From positions 24,495 to 88,494 of the forward strand of contig LGYU01000019.1 in NCBI GenBank assembly GCA_001302245.1: 64,000 nt of DNA. The letters are read 5' to 3'. The translations under genes were made by a program, and so were the position numbers. Each line of letters opens with the position of its first letter. The stretch's first letter is position 1. The notes under the pieces are model-generated. The model ran no database searches. It had not been told where the DNA came from and saw only the letters and a list, made by a program, of their open reading frames with translations. The stretch is from Chitinophagaceae bacterium PMP191F (GTDB lineage Bacteria > Bacteroidota > Bacteroidia > Chitinophagales > Chitinophagaceae). Below are positions 1 to 7,828 of the stretch, piece by piece.

Positions 1-1
1 C

Positions 2-1870
2 AGTGCCGGTACTGCTATGTCTGCAGTATATTATGCACTGCCTTATGAATATCCTTATGCACCCGATGGTACACTGGTACATCCGGGAAACAGGTCTTCC
101 TATTTTATACTGGACCAGCGTGAGGGTAGCCAGGCACTGGAAAGACTGCTGAACTCTTCCAACAAAACAGATCAGTTAAAATCAATTTTAGGAATATCAC
201 TTGCATACCAGGTATTGCCTTCTCTGAAAGTATCTACACGGGCCGGTATTGATTACCGCAACTCAACAGATATGGCCTATATCAATCCTGATTCTTATTA
301 CGGCTCACGCAGTGTATCTAATACACTGGGAGGCAAAGGACGCTTTGATGAAGGCACCAGGAGGAACTTCAATATCGTTTCTACTTCCGGTTTAACCTTC
401 AATAAATTGTTTGCAGATAAGCATGATGTGGAAGTATCCGGTTTTTACGAATATGTATATAATAACTACAACAGTTTCAGTCTTACCGGTTTTGGTATTG
501 ATGGCCGTTTGCCCGAAACACCTGCCGGTGTAACCAATGGCAGTTCAACCTATCTGCCTTCTATCAGCGGTGGCAGAACAAGAAGTGCACTGGCTTCTTT
601 CATGGGTATTGCCCGCTATACATTCAATGATAAATACACTGTTACCGGCAGCTATCGTTATGATGGTTCTACCAAAGTAGCATCGGTAAACAAATGGCAC
701 GGTTTCTATTCAGTAAGTGGAAGCTGGGCTGCTAAAAGAGAAAATTTCCTGCAGAATGTATCTTTCATCAACGATCTGCGTTTCCGTGTAAGCTATGGTA
801 CTACTGCCAGTCCGCTGAGCTCTGACTTTGGTTACCTGGCTACTTATGCAACCACTACTGCATCATACGGTGGCGTAACAGGTATCAGACCTGCTACACC
901 CGGTAATGCTAATTATGACTGGGAATATGTGAATGAGTTCAATACCGGTTTTGATATCGCCCTGTTTAAAACCAACAGGCTGCGTATCTCAGCAGACTAT
1001 TACAATAAGATCACTTCTAACATGTTCTTTGATCAGCCGTTGTCTGCCACTTCCGGTTTCAGCACCTTGCCGCTGAGCTCAGGCAAGATGCGCAACAGGG
1101 GTGTTGAAGTGGATGTAAGTGGTGATGTGGTAAAGAATAAAAATGTTACCTGGACAGTAGGATTCAATTTCGGGTATAATAAGAATACGATCCTGGCATT
1201 GACAGATCTTGCTACGGAATTACCTGATGGTGATACGCGCATCTTTAAAGTGGGTAAGGCTTATGGTACTTATTATGCTCCCGATTGGGCAGGCGTTAAT
1301 CCCCAGACCGGTGATGCACAATATTATAACCTGGATGGCAGCATTACCACTACCTATAACGTAACTACCCAGAGCACTACCAATTCCGGTCGCCTGTATC
1401 CTTCACTTACAGGTGGTATCAGCACTGCTGTAAGCTGGAAGGGTTTCAGCCTGAGCGGTCTTTTTTCCTTTGTTTCTGATGTAAAACGCTGGAACAATGA
1501 AGATTTTTACAACGAGAATCAACGTTATGCAACCAGTAACCAGACGGTAAGAATGCTGAACGACCGGTGGAAGAAACCTGGTGATGTGGCTATTCTGCAA
1601 CGTTTTGACGTTCCCCGCAACTTTACTTCCAAAGACATTCAGGATGCTTCTTACCTGCGTTTGCGCAACCTTACACTTGCTTATACCCTGCCTCAGTCAA
1701 TGCTGAGCCATGTAAGCTTTGTGAAAGGCGTAAAGGTATTGCTGCAGGGACAGAACCTGTACACCTGGACCTCATGGCGTGGCCTGGATCCTGAGAACAA
1801 CAGTGTGTACGGCAGGTTCCAGTATCCCAATACACGTACCTATACCGCAGGACTGAATGTTAACTTTTAA
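2..1870 (+). CDS. SusC/RagA-family TonB-dependent outer membrane receptor, 3' part
   Basis: The frame is open from the first bases of the window, so the N-terminal signal peptide, carboxypeptidase-like domain, plug and early barrel lie outside; about 620 residues of the C-terminal beta-barrel remain. The sequence is rich in alternating aromatic beta-strand segments and ends in AGLNVNF, the terminal strand with the final Phe expected of an outer membrane barrel. Late SusC landmarks such as NLYTWTSWRGLDPE are present. It is followed after 10 bases by a SusD lipoprotein, the usual partner that forms the lid of the importer. Downstream peptidases suggest the cargo is a peptide or polypeptide such as cyanophycin rather than a glycan. 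The family call is secure; the substrate is inference. Confidence 0.93.
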   Translation, partial: SAGTAMSAVYYALPYEYPYAPDGTLVHPGNRSSYFILDQREGSQALERLLNSSNKTDQLKSILGISLAYQVLPSLKVSTRAGIDYRNSTDMAYINPDSYYGSRSVSNTLGGKGRFDEGTRRNFNIVSTSGLTFNKLFADKHDVEVSGFYEYVYNNYNSFSLTGFGIDGRLPETPAGVTNGSSTYLPSISGGRTRSALASFMGIARYTFNDKYTVTGSYRYDGSTKVASVNKWHGFYSVSGSWAAKRENFLQNVSFINDLRFRVSYGTTASPLSSDFGYLATYATTTASYGGVTGIRPATPGNANYDWEYVNEFNTGFDIALFKTNRLRISADYYNKITSNMFFDQPLSATSGFSTLPLSSGKMRNRGVEVDVSGDVVKNKNVTWTVGFNFGYNKNTILALTDLATELPDGDTRIFKVGKAYGTYYAPDWAGVNPQTGDAQYYNLDGSITTTYNVTTQSTTNSGRLYPSLTGGISTAVSWKGFSLSGLFSFVSDVKRWNNEDFYNENQRYATSNQTVRMLNDRWKKPGDVAILQRFDVPRNFTSKDIQDASYLRLRNLTLAYTLPQSMLSHVSFVKGVKVLLQGQNLYTWTSWRGLDPENNSVYGRFQYPNTRTYTAGLNVNF

Positions 1871-1880
1871 ACCAACTGCC

Positions 1881-3272
1881 ATGCAAAAGAATTCTTTTAT
1901 AAAATATACTTTACTGCTGTTTACAGTTATAGCAGCCGTTTCCTGTACCAAGCTGGATCAGACACCTTATGACGTAATAGATCCCGATAAGGCTTTCAGA
2001 AATATCAATGACATTAATATGGGATTGATCGGTGCTTATGCACTGGCAGAATATTCCCAGATAAGCCTGAACTCCACCGTATCAGACGAGGCTATGTATC
2101 CTACTGAGAATACTGTAGGTAACAGTGATGCTTTCAGATGGTTATATACGGCCAGCAACGGATCTGTAACTTCTTTTTATAATGATTATTACCGTGCCAT
2201 TGACCGTGTGAACAGAACACTGACCGGGTTAAGTGCATTGACCTTTACCGGTAATGATGCCGCTACAGCAGACCGGTATAAAGGCGAATTGCTGGCATTG
2301 CGCGCATTCTTTCATTTTGAACTGCTGCGTGCATATGCTTCGGGATATGAAACCGATTCATTGGGTGTGCCCTACATGAAATCTTCTGTTATTTCCTATC
2401 CTGCACGTGACAAGTTCGGAAAAGTGATTACAGAGGTAAAGGCTGATCTTACTGCTGCAAAAGGATTGATCCCCACATCTTTCAATGATAAAACACGTGT
2501 TACCAGGCTGGCAATAGCGGCCATGCAGGCACGTGTGGCATTGTATGAGAAAAACTGGCCGGATGCAATTACCTATTCTACTGAGGTGATCAATGCCATG
2601 CCACTGGCTACCAAAACACAGTTTCCTGGTTTGTGGACTGACGCCAATGATAATGAAGTGATCTGGAAACTGAAACGAGTTGGAACAACCGACTCCCGCG
2701 TAGGTGATTTTTATTATCGTCAAACCGGTGGTATTGTATTGTATGCTCCTGCGTTCAAACTGATCAATACTTTCGACAAGGTAAACGACCTGCGTTATAC
2801 AGCATATATTAAATACGATGCTACACGCACAAGTCCCAAATCACAATACCTGGTAAATAAATATATCGGTGGTACATCCACAGCTCCCGGGTTGACTGAT
2901 ATTAAAATGTTCCGTACGGGTGAAATGTACCTGATACGTGCAGAAGCAGAAGCGGAGAGCACTGGTGATGCCGCAGGCGATCTGAATACATTGCGCGCAG
3001 CACGTATTAACACCTATACCAGCCAGACCTTCAGCGATAAGCAAACGCTTATAAATGCGATCATGACAGAACGCTTTAAAGAACTGGCTTTTGAAGGACA
3101 TCGTTTTTATGATCTGAAACGTAGAAAACTGGCGGTAGATCGTTTGCCGGAAGATGCTGTTAATGCATCCGGTGCTGTAACCTTGCTGCCTACAAAGGCG
3201 CAGTACTGTTTCCCGCTGCCTGCCACAGAAATACAGATCAATAAGAGCACTATTCAAAACCCTTATTATTAA
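1881..3272 (+). CDS. SusD/RagB-family surface lipoprotein
   Basis: A 463-residue lipoprotein of the SusD family, which caps the SusC barrel and binds substrate outside the cell. The start chosen is the Met before QKNSF because it gives a clean lipoprotein signal ending in VIAAVSC (acylated Cys22); an upstream in-frame ATG overlaps the susC stop. Helical TPR-like content and the C-terminal SusD hallmark FEGHRFYDLKRR followed by the LPTKAQYCFPLPATEIQIN tail are visible. It sits 10 bases after susC and 4 bases before an S51 peptidase gene, so all five genes here are probably one transcript. Length is near the low end of the family. Confidence 0.93.
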   Translation: MQKNSFIKYTLLLFTVIAAVSCTKLDQTPYDVIDPDKAFRNINDINMGLIGAYALAEYSQISLNSTVSDEAMYPTENTVGNSDAFRWLYTASNGSVTSFYNDYYRAIDRVNRTLTGLSALTFTGNDAATADRYKGELLALRAFFHFELLRAYASGYETDSLGVPYMKSSVISYPARDKFGKVITEVKADLTAAKGLIPTSFNDKTRVTRLAIAAMQARVALYEKNWPDAITYSTEVINAMPLATKTQFPGLWTDANDNEVIWKLKRVGTTDSRVGDFYYRQTGGIVLYAPAFKLINTFDKVNDLRYTAYIKYDATRTSPKSQYLVNKYIGGTSTAPGLTDIKMFRTGEMYLIRAEAEAESTGDAAGDLNTLRAARINTYTSQTFSDKQTLINAIMTERFKELAFEGHRFYDLKRRKLAVDRLPEDAVNASGAVTLLPTKAQYCFPLPATEIQINKSTIQNPYY

Positions 3273-3276
3273 TATT

Positions 3277-4371
3277 ATGATACGCTTGTTCCTGGTTATT
3301 TGCTGCTGCAGTATATCGCTGTACAGTTGCAGCAAAACTTCGTCTCCGGCACCCGATACCGGGGGAGGCAGTGGAAATGGAAATGTTCCGCCGGCAGCAG
3401 CGCGGCGCCCGGCCTCACTGGGTGTTGTGGGTGATACCGCCAATGTGGTAAAAACGGTGAATGGCGGTATTGTGCTGATGGGTGGCGGTACAGATGTAGA
3501 TGCAGCTTTTAAATGGATGATAGAGCGCAGCGGTGGTGGCGACGTGGTGATTATCCGTGCATCGGGTACTGATGCCTATAATCCGTATGTAAACGGACTG
3601 GGTACTGTCAACTCTGTGGAAACGCTGAAAATAGACAGTCGTGAACTGGCGAACAATGATACCGTGGCCTACATTATCCGCAATGCAGAAATGCTGTTCA
3701 TTGCCGGTGGCGATCAGTCAGACTATATGAATTACTGGAAAGGCACTAAAACCGGCGAGGCGATCAATTACCTGCTCAATGATAAAAAAGCGCCGGTAGG
3801 TGGTACCAGTGCAGGATGTGCTATCCTTAGCGGTATCTATTACAGCGGCGAAAATGGCAGTGTTACTTCAGCAGAAGCATTACAGAATCCATTTGCCAAT
3901 ACCATCACTTTATACAACAATGACTTTGTAAAATCACCTGGTTTAAGCCAGGTGATTGCTGACCAGCATTTTCTGACCCGCGGTCGTGAAGGGCGTACCA
4001 TTGTTTTCCTGGGACGTATCCTGAAAGACTGGAACATTGTGGCAAAGGGAATTGCTGCTGACGAGCGTACTGCGGTTTGTATAGATAAAGATGGTATCGC
4101 TAAAGTATATGGTGATTATAGCGCATCAAGACCGTACAGCTATGCTTACTTTATTATTCCGGATGCTGCGCGTCAGCCTGAAAAGTTTCAGAGCGGACAG
4201 AAAGTTACCTGGTCAAATAACAGCCAGGCATTGTCGGTATATGAAATACCCGCTTCAGTAAATGGTGGCGGAAGTTTCAATATCAAAACGTTTAGTACGG
4301 GTGCAGCTACCGGTGGTAAATGGTATTGGTGGTGGGTAGATGATGGCGTGGTCAATAAGAAGGAACAATAA
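3277..4371 (+). CDS. Cyanophycinase-like S51 peptidase, lipoprotein
   Basis: A 364-residue peptidase of family S51 (cyanophycinase, alpha-aspartyl dipeptidase). The N-terminus carries a lipoprotein signal with acylated Cys18 (SLYSC), then a Gly/Pro-rich linker, so the enzyme is membrane-anchored, probably on the surface or periplasmic face. The catalytic features are the GGDQ loop (residues 144-147), the nucleophile motif GGTSAG with Ser178, and DQHF with His231. Cyanophycinases cut the Asp-Arg polymer cyanophycin into beta-Asp-Arg dipeptides. The gene is 4 bases after susD and followed by an isoaspartyl peptidase, which fits that pathway. Another polypeptide rich in isoaspartyl links could equally be the substrate. 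Confidence 0.85.
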   Translation: MIRLFLVICCCSISLYSCSKTSSPAPDTGGGSGNGNVPPAAARRPASLGVVGDTANVVKTVNGGIVLMGGGTDVDAAFKWMIERSGGGDVVIIRASGTDAYNPYVNGLGTVNSVETLKIDSRELANNDTVAYIIRNAEMLFIAGGDQSDYMNYWKGTKTGEAINYLLNDKKAPVGGTSAGCAILSGIYYSGENGSVTSAEALQNPFANTITLYNNDFVKSPGLSQVIADQHFLTRGREGRTIVFLGRILKDWNIVAKGIAADERTAVCIDKDGIAKVYGDYSASRPYSYAYFIIPDAARQPEKFQSGQKVTWSNNSQALSVYEIPASVNGGGSFNIKTFSTGAATGGKWYWWWVDDGVVNKKEQ

Positions 4372-4397
4372 GTGTAGAATTTCAAACGAACAATCAA

Positions 4398-5426
4398 ATG
4401 CGAACAACCAGGTTATTGGCAATCATATCATTATTGATAGTGAGTGTTGCGGTACATGCACAACAAACCAAAAAATATGTACTGGTAATACATGGCGGCG
4501 CAGGAACCATTCTGAAAAAGAACATGACGCCGGAAAAAGAAGCTGCTTATACAGCGGCATTGACCGATGCACTGAAAGCCGGTTATGCGGTGATACAGTC
4601 CGGCGGCAGCAGCATGGATGCTGTGGAAGCGGCTATTCATGTGCTGGAAGATTGTCCTTTATTCAACGCCGGTAAAGGTGCTGTGTTTACACATGATGGC
4701 AGAAATGAAATGGATGCAGCCATTATGAATGGTAAAACACTGGAAGCCGGTGCAGTGGCTGGCGTTACGGTAATCAGAAATCCTATCAGTGCAGCAAGAG
4801 CAGTGATGGAAAAATCACAGCACGTAATGATGATAGGAGCAGGTGCAGAGAAATTTGCAAGAGAAGTAGGACTGACAATTGTAGATACCTCTTATTTCTG
4901 GACCAAGGAACGCTGGGATGGATTGCAGCAGGCTTTAAAAGAAGATTCGATGAAAGCAGTGCTGGATCATGATGGCAAAACCTCTTTCAGACTGGGAGCA
5001 GAAAACCGGGATTACAAGTTTGGAACAGTTGGTTGCGTGGCGCTTGATAAAGCAGGCAACCTGGCTGCAGGCACTTCAACCGGCGGTATGACCAATAAAA
5101 AATATGGTCGCGTGGGTGACGCTCCAATCATTGGAGCCGGTACGTATTGCGATAACAAAACAGCAGGTATTTCCGGTACAGGCTGGGGCGAGTTTTATAT
5201 ACGCAGTGTGGCTGCCAAAACCATTTCAGACCTGATGGAATATAAAGGTTTACCGGTGGCAAAAGCTGCGCAGACGGTGATGGATAAAATAGGTAAAATG
5301 GGCGGTGATGGCGGATTGATAGCGCTTGACCGTAATGGCAACCTGGCTATGCCTTTTAATACGGAAGGAATGTACAGGGGCGCCATTACTGCAGATGGCA
5401 AAATAGAAGTGAAGATCTACAAGTAA
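4398..5426 (+). CDS. Isoaspartyl peptidase / plant-type L-asparaginase (Ntn hydrolase)
   Basis: A 342-residue N-terminal-nucleophile hydrolase precursor. A signal peptide (hydrophobic core to about residue 20, cleavage near VHA-QQ) predicts a periplasmic enzyme. The alpha part begins with VIHGGAGT. Autocleavage is expected before Thr210 in KFGT-VGCVALD, giving the beta subunit with its nucleophilic Thr; the TSTGG (226-230), GRVGD (237-241) and SGTG substrate loops are intact. Family members hydrolyse beta-aspartyl dipeptides and asparagine. The position between two cyanophycinase-like genes suggests it completes degradation of imported beta-aspartyl dipeptides to aspartate and the partner amino acid. 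Family is certain; substrate is inference. Confidence 0.93.
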   Translation: MRTTRLLAIISLLIVSVAVHAQQTKKYVLVIHGGAGTILKKNMTPEKEAAYTAALTDALKAGYAVIQSGGSSMDAVEAAIHVLEDCPLFNAGKGAVFTHDGRNEMDAAIMNGKTLEAGAVAGVTVIRNPISAARAVMEKSQHVMMIGAGAEKFAREVGLTIVDTSYFWTKERWDGLQQALKEDSMKAVLDHDGKTSFRLGAENRDYKFGTVGCVALDKAGNLAAGTSTGGMTNKKYGRVGDAPIIGAGTYCDNKTAGISGTGWGEFYIRSVAAKTISDLMEYKGLPVAKAAQTVMDKIGKMGGDGGLIALDRNGNLAMPFNTEGMYRGAITADGKIEVKIYK

Positions 5427-5459
5427 ATCTGAATGCTGTCAATTTTAAAAACAAACCAG

Positions 5460-6305
5460 ATGCGTACCATTTTAGTAATACTTTGTTTTTTGCACTGCAT
5501 ACTAACAGCAGAGGCGCAAAAAAATGCTGTGCCAGCAGGTAATCTTTTTATTATAGGCGGTGGCAACCGTTCTGAAGCCCTGTTGCAACAAATGCTGGCA
5601 ACAGCAAAGATTACGAATACGGATTATATCATTGTGCTGCCGATGGCCAGTGAGCAACCGGACAGCGGATTCTTATATCTCCATAAACAATTGCAACCGC
5701 TTACCCATGCATCCATGCGTTTATTTGATTTCAATAAACACGATGTAAACGATGCAATGTGGAATGATTCTGTTAAGAATGCAAAGCTGATCTATATACT
5801 TGGCGGAGATCAGAACCGCTTTATGAAGGTGGTATTGAACACACCGGTATATGCCGCTATACACCAGGCGTATGTAAATGGTGCTACCATAGCAGGTACC
5901 AGTGCCGGTGCTGCGGTGATGAGTAAATACATGATCACCGGCCGTCAGTTGCGCGACAGTGCCAGGTACAATGAAACGTTTAATAAACTGGTAAGCCAGA
6001 ATGTAGAGTTTGCCGAAGGGATGGGTTTGTTACAGAAAACGATCATTGATCAGCATTTTTTAAAACGCAGCCGTTACAGCCGGTTAATATCAGCACTGGC
6101 TGATAAACCGGGTTATGATTGTATTGGCATTGATGAAATTACGGCTATTATAGTGCATGGTAATACTGCGCTGGTAGCGGGAGATGGGCAGGTGCTTCAA
6201 TTCAGTAGTGATAAACCTGGTGTAACAGATAAGGGGCTTTTAAAATTTAAAGCAATCAAAATAGCTGTCTTTACGGCAGGCGATAAGTTGCGGTTACAGC
6301 CATAG
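5460..6305 (+). CDS. Cyanophycinase-like S51 peptidase, secreted
   Basis: A second S51-family enzyme, 281 residues from the Met before RTILV; the chosen start gives a signal peptide with likely cleavage after AEA (residue 19) and no lipobox, so it should be soluble in the periplasm, unlike its lipoprotein relative two genes upstream. The GGDQ loop (115-118), AGTSAG with nucleophile Ser148, and DQHF with His199 match the family. An upstream in-frame ATG at 5433 would give a 9-residue longer, poorer signal. Having one anchored and one soluble member implies endo-cleavage at two locations or on two chain lengths. It ends the operon; a long inverted repeat follows. Confidence 0.87.
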   Translation: MRTILVILCFLHCILTAEAQKNAVPAGNLFIIGGGNRSEALLQQMLATAKITNTDYIIVLPMASEQPDSGFLYLHKQLQPLTHASMRLFDFNKHDVNDAMWNDSVKNAKLIYILGGDQNRFMKVVLNTPVYAAIHQAYVNGATIAGTSAGAAVMSKYMITGRQLRDSARYNETFNKLVSQNVEFAEGMGLLQKTIIDQHFLKRSRYSRLISALADKPGYDCIGIDEITAIIVHGNTALVAGDGQVLQFSSDKPGVTDKGLLKFKAIKIAVFTAGDKLRLQP

Positions 6306-6352
6306 GAATAACGGCTGTTGTACAAAATAGTTTTTCAGGTACAATGATGAAC

Positions 6353-6394
6353 ACCATTACCAGGCGCAGGGATCTACCTGCGCCTGGTAATGGT
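6353..6394 (+). terminator. 18-bp perfect inverted repeat after the peptidase operon
   Basis: Arms accattaccaggcgcagg (6353-6370) and its exact complement (6377-6394) enclose a 6-base loop. It sits 48 bases after the last peptidase stop, where a terminator or mRNA 3'-end stabiliser is expected. There is no T-run after it, so Rho-independent termination is not assured. Confidence 0.6.
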
Positions 6395-6420
6395 ATGATA
6401 TTGTAAAGGGATTGTAGAAA

Positions 6421-6450
6421 TAAAAATAACAGCCCTGTTTATTCAGGGCT
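6421..6450 (-). terminator. Intrinsic terminator of the minus-strand cluster
   Basis: Reading the minus strand, agccctg / cagggct arms (6450-6444 and 6437-6431) around a 6-base loop are followed by GTTATTTTTA. It lies 8 bases beyond the stop of the small membrane protein gene and faces the plus-strand operon end. Confidence 0.7.
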
Positions 6451-6458
6451 ATATATAG

Positions 6459-6695
6459 TTACTTCAGAATTTTCTTTTTTTCGTTTTTGGCAAAATGATA
6501 AATAATGTTGGGTATAAAAAAGATCCACCAGAAAAGCAGGGCGAGTAAAATATGAACGCCTGTAGATGCTTCATTGCGTATTAACAGGAAATACTCAGGA
6601 GTTTCTTCTTTAAGTTTCCAATCATTTGCGATGTAAAGTTTTACATCTTTCAGGGCTTCTTCTCTTGCTTGTTTTTTTGCTTCATCTGTATACAT
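6459..6695 (-). CDS. Small membrane protein of unknown function
   Basis: A 78-residue protein from the Met before YTDEAKKQAREEA. It has a charged helical N-terminal half (KKQAREEALKDVKLYI), a WKLKEETPEYFLL segment, then one or two closely spaced hydrophobic stretches (VHILLALLFWWIFFIPNIIYH) and a Lys-rich tail. The reading frame extends upstream to an ATG at 6773 (104 residues), but the internal start gives a more compact protein. No enzymatic motif is visible. It is followed directly by a terminator and is separated from the next gene by about 180 bases without clear content. Confidence 0.65.
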   Translation of the reverse strand: MYTDEAKKQAREEALKDVKLYIANDWKLKEETPEYFLLIRNEASTGVHILLALLFWWIFFIPNIIYHFAKNEKKKILK

Positions 6696-6875
6696 AAAGT
6701 GAGTAAGGTTTATGCTGTCATCCCTGACAGCAGGTGGTAATAAAAACCAGCGTGAGATATGGGAATTATCCATACCTGGGTATAGAGCAAACTAAGCCCA
6801 CGCCGGATGCTATCGATCTGTTTTTTACTGATGTCCCAAAAAGTATTTTGTTGTATGGGTAGGTGTGTAGTCTAG

Positions 6876-7298
6876 TTAATTATTGACCTTGCACCCTTTC
6901 AGCATTACGTTCATGAATTTTCCTTCTACTGTACCAATTACGGTAATTTTTTGTCCCCTTTTTAAAGAAGCTAATACATTGTCGTCTTTAAAAAAGCATT
7001 GAACAGTAGCTAATTCCAGGTCATTGCCGGTGCCCAGGGTCACGTATGGCTGATCGGCAATGTCTTTCGCAATGCTGGTGATTTTACCGGTAACTGTTAC
7101 CTTTTTGTCTTTATACTTATTGTCTGCAGCTACTTCATTGTCTTCGTACTCAGCAACCAGTGCTGTTGCCTGTACTTCAACAGGTTTTTCTTCTACAGTA
7201 GTTTTGGATGCTGGTTTTTCTTCGGCTGCATCAGTTTCGCCGCAGTAGGCAAATGTCATGGCTGTAATGGCTGCAATAATGATCGATTTGATTTTCAT
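6876..7298 (-). CDS. Exported OB-fold (tRNA_anti-like) protein
   Basis: A 140-residue protein with an N-terminal export signal; a Cys at residue 19 (TFAYC) could be lipidated, although Tyr before Cys is unusual for a lipobox. After a Lys/Glu/Thr/Pro-rich linker, residues about 45-140 form five predicted beta strands with KYKDKKVTVTGKI, QPYVTLGTG and GQKITVIGTVEGK, the pattern of the small OB-fold family called tRNA_anti-like. Members are predicted to bind a ligand but have no agreed function. It is 34 bases downstream of a four-span membrane protein gene and may be the last gene of that operon. Confidence 0.75.
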   Translation of the reverse strand: MKIKSIIIAAITAMTFAYCGETDAAEEKPASKTTVEEKPVEVQATALVAEYEDNEVAADNKYKDKKVTVTGKITSIAKDIADQPYVTLGTGNDLELATVQCFFKDDNVLASLKRGQKITVIGTVEGKFMNVMLKGCKVNN

Positions 7299-7332
7299 AT
7301 GTGTTGGTTTTTATAAAAAATGATGATATCTG

Positions 7333-7821
7333 TTAATAATTGATAAATCTCGGAGTCATGTTGTCTGCAATCTCCTTACAGACAATCCAACAGGTCAGTG
7401 CAATGCCGATAGTAATTGCGCAAAGCAGTATGCTTACCGGTAGAGTAGGTGCCTGGTAATAGTCACGGAATAAAAAACGGATGTTCAGAAAATTCAAAAC
7501 AATAAATAGCAGGCAAACAAACAGTATAACAAGAAATGACCGGGCTAAGACCAGAAAAGATGATTGGCCTGGGGAAGTATTGCCATCCCGGTAAGTTTTC
7601 ACTGCCTGAAATATAGCGGATGCATTGGCTGATGATATCAACAGCACGCATGTTAGTATTGCAACGGCAGGCAGCAATTCAGGATAATCCATACCGCTGT
7701 ATGGCTGTTTGAGTAGTTTCAGACGTTGCAGAATAAATAATGCTACATATACCAGCAGGTAGGCCTGTATGATAAGCAGCAGGAAGGCAATACAAGTGTA
7801 TACCGGGAAAATTGTTTTCAT
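7333..7821 (-). CDS. Four-span membrane protein of unknown function
   Basis: A 162-residue integral membrane protein with four hydrophobic segments: about residues 5-32, 47-70, 88-112 and 126-148. There is no recognisable motif. Its start lies 7 bases after the stop of the DnaJ/transglutaminase fusion gene, so it is probably co-translated with it and may be a membrane partner. Confidence 0.7.
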   Translation of the reverse strand: MKTIFPVYTCIAFLLLIIQAYLLVYVALFILQRLKLLKQPYSGMDYPELLPAVAILTCVLLISSANASAIFQAVKTYRDGNTSPGQSSFLVLARSFLVILFVCLLFIVLNFLNIRFLFRDYYQAPTLPVSILLCAITIGIALTCWIVCKEIADNMTPRFINY

Positions 7822-7828
7822 AATTATA

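Noticed and set aside
2841..3443. 200-codon minus-strand frame across the susD/S51 junction
   Set aside because: It is antisense to two well-supported genes and has no recognisable domain.
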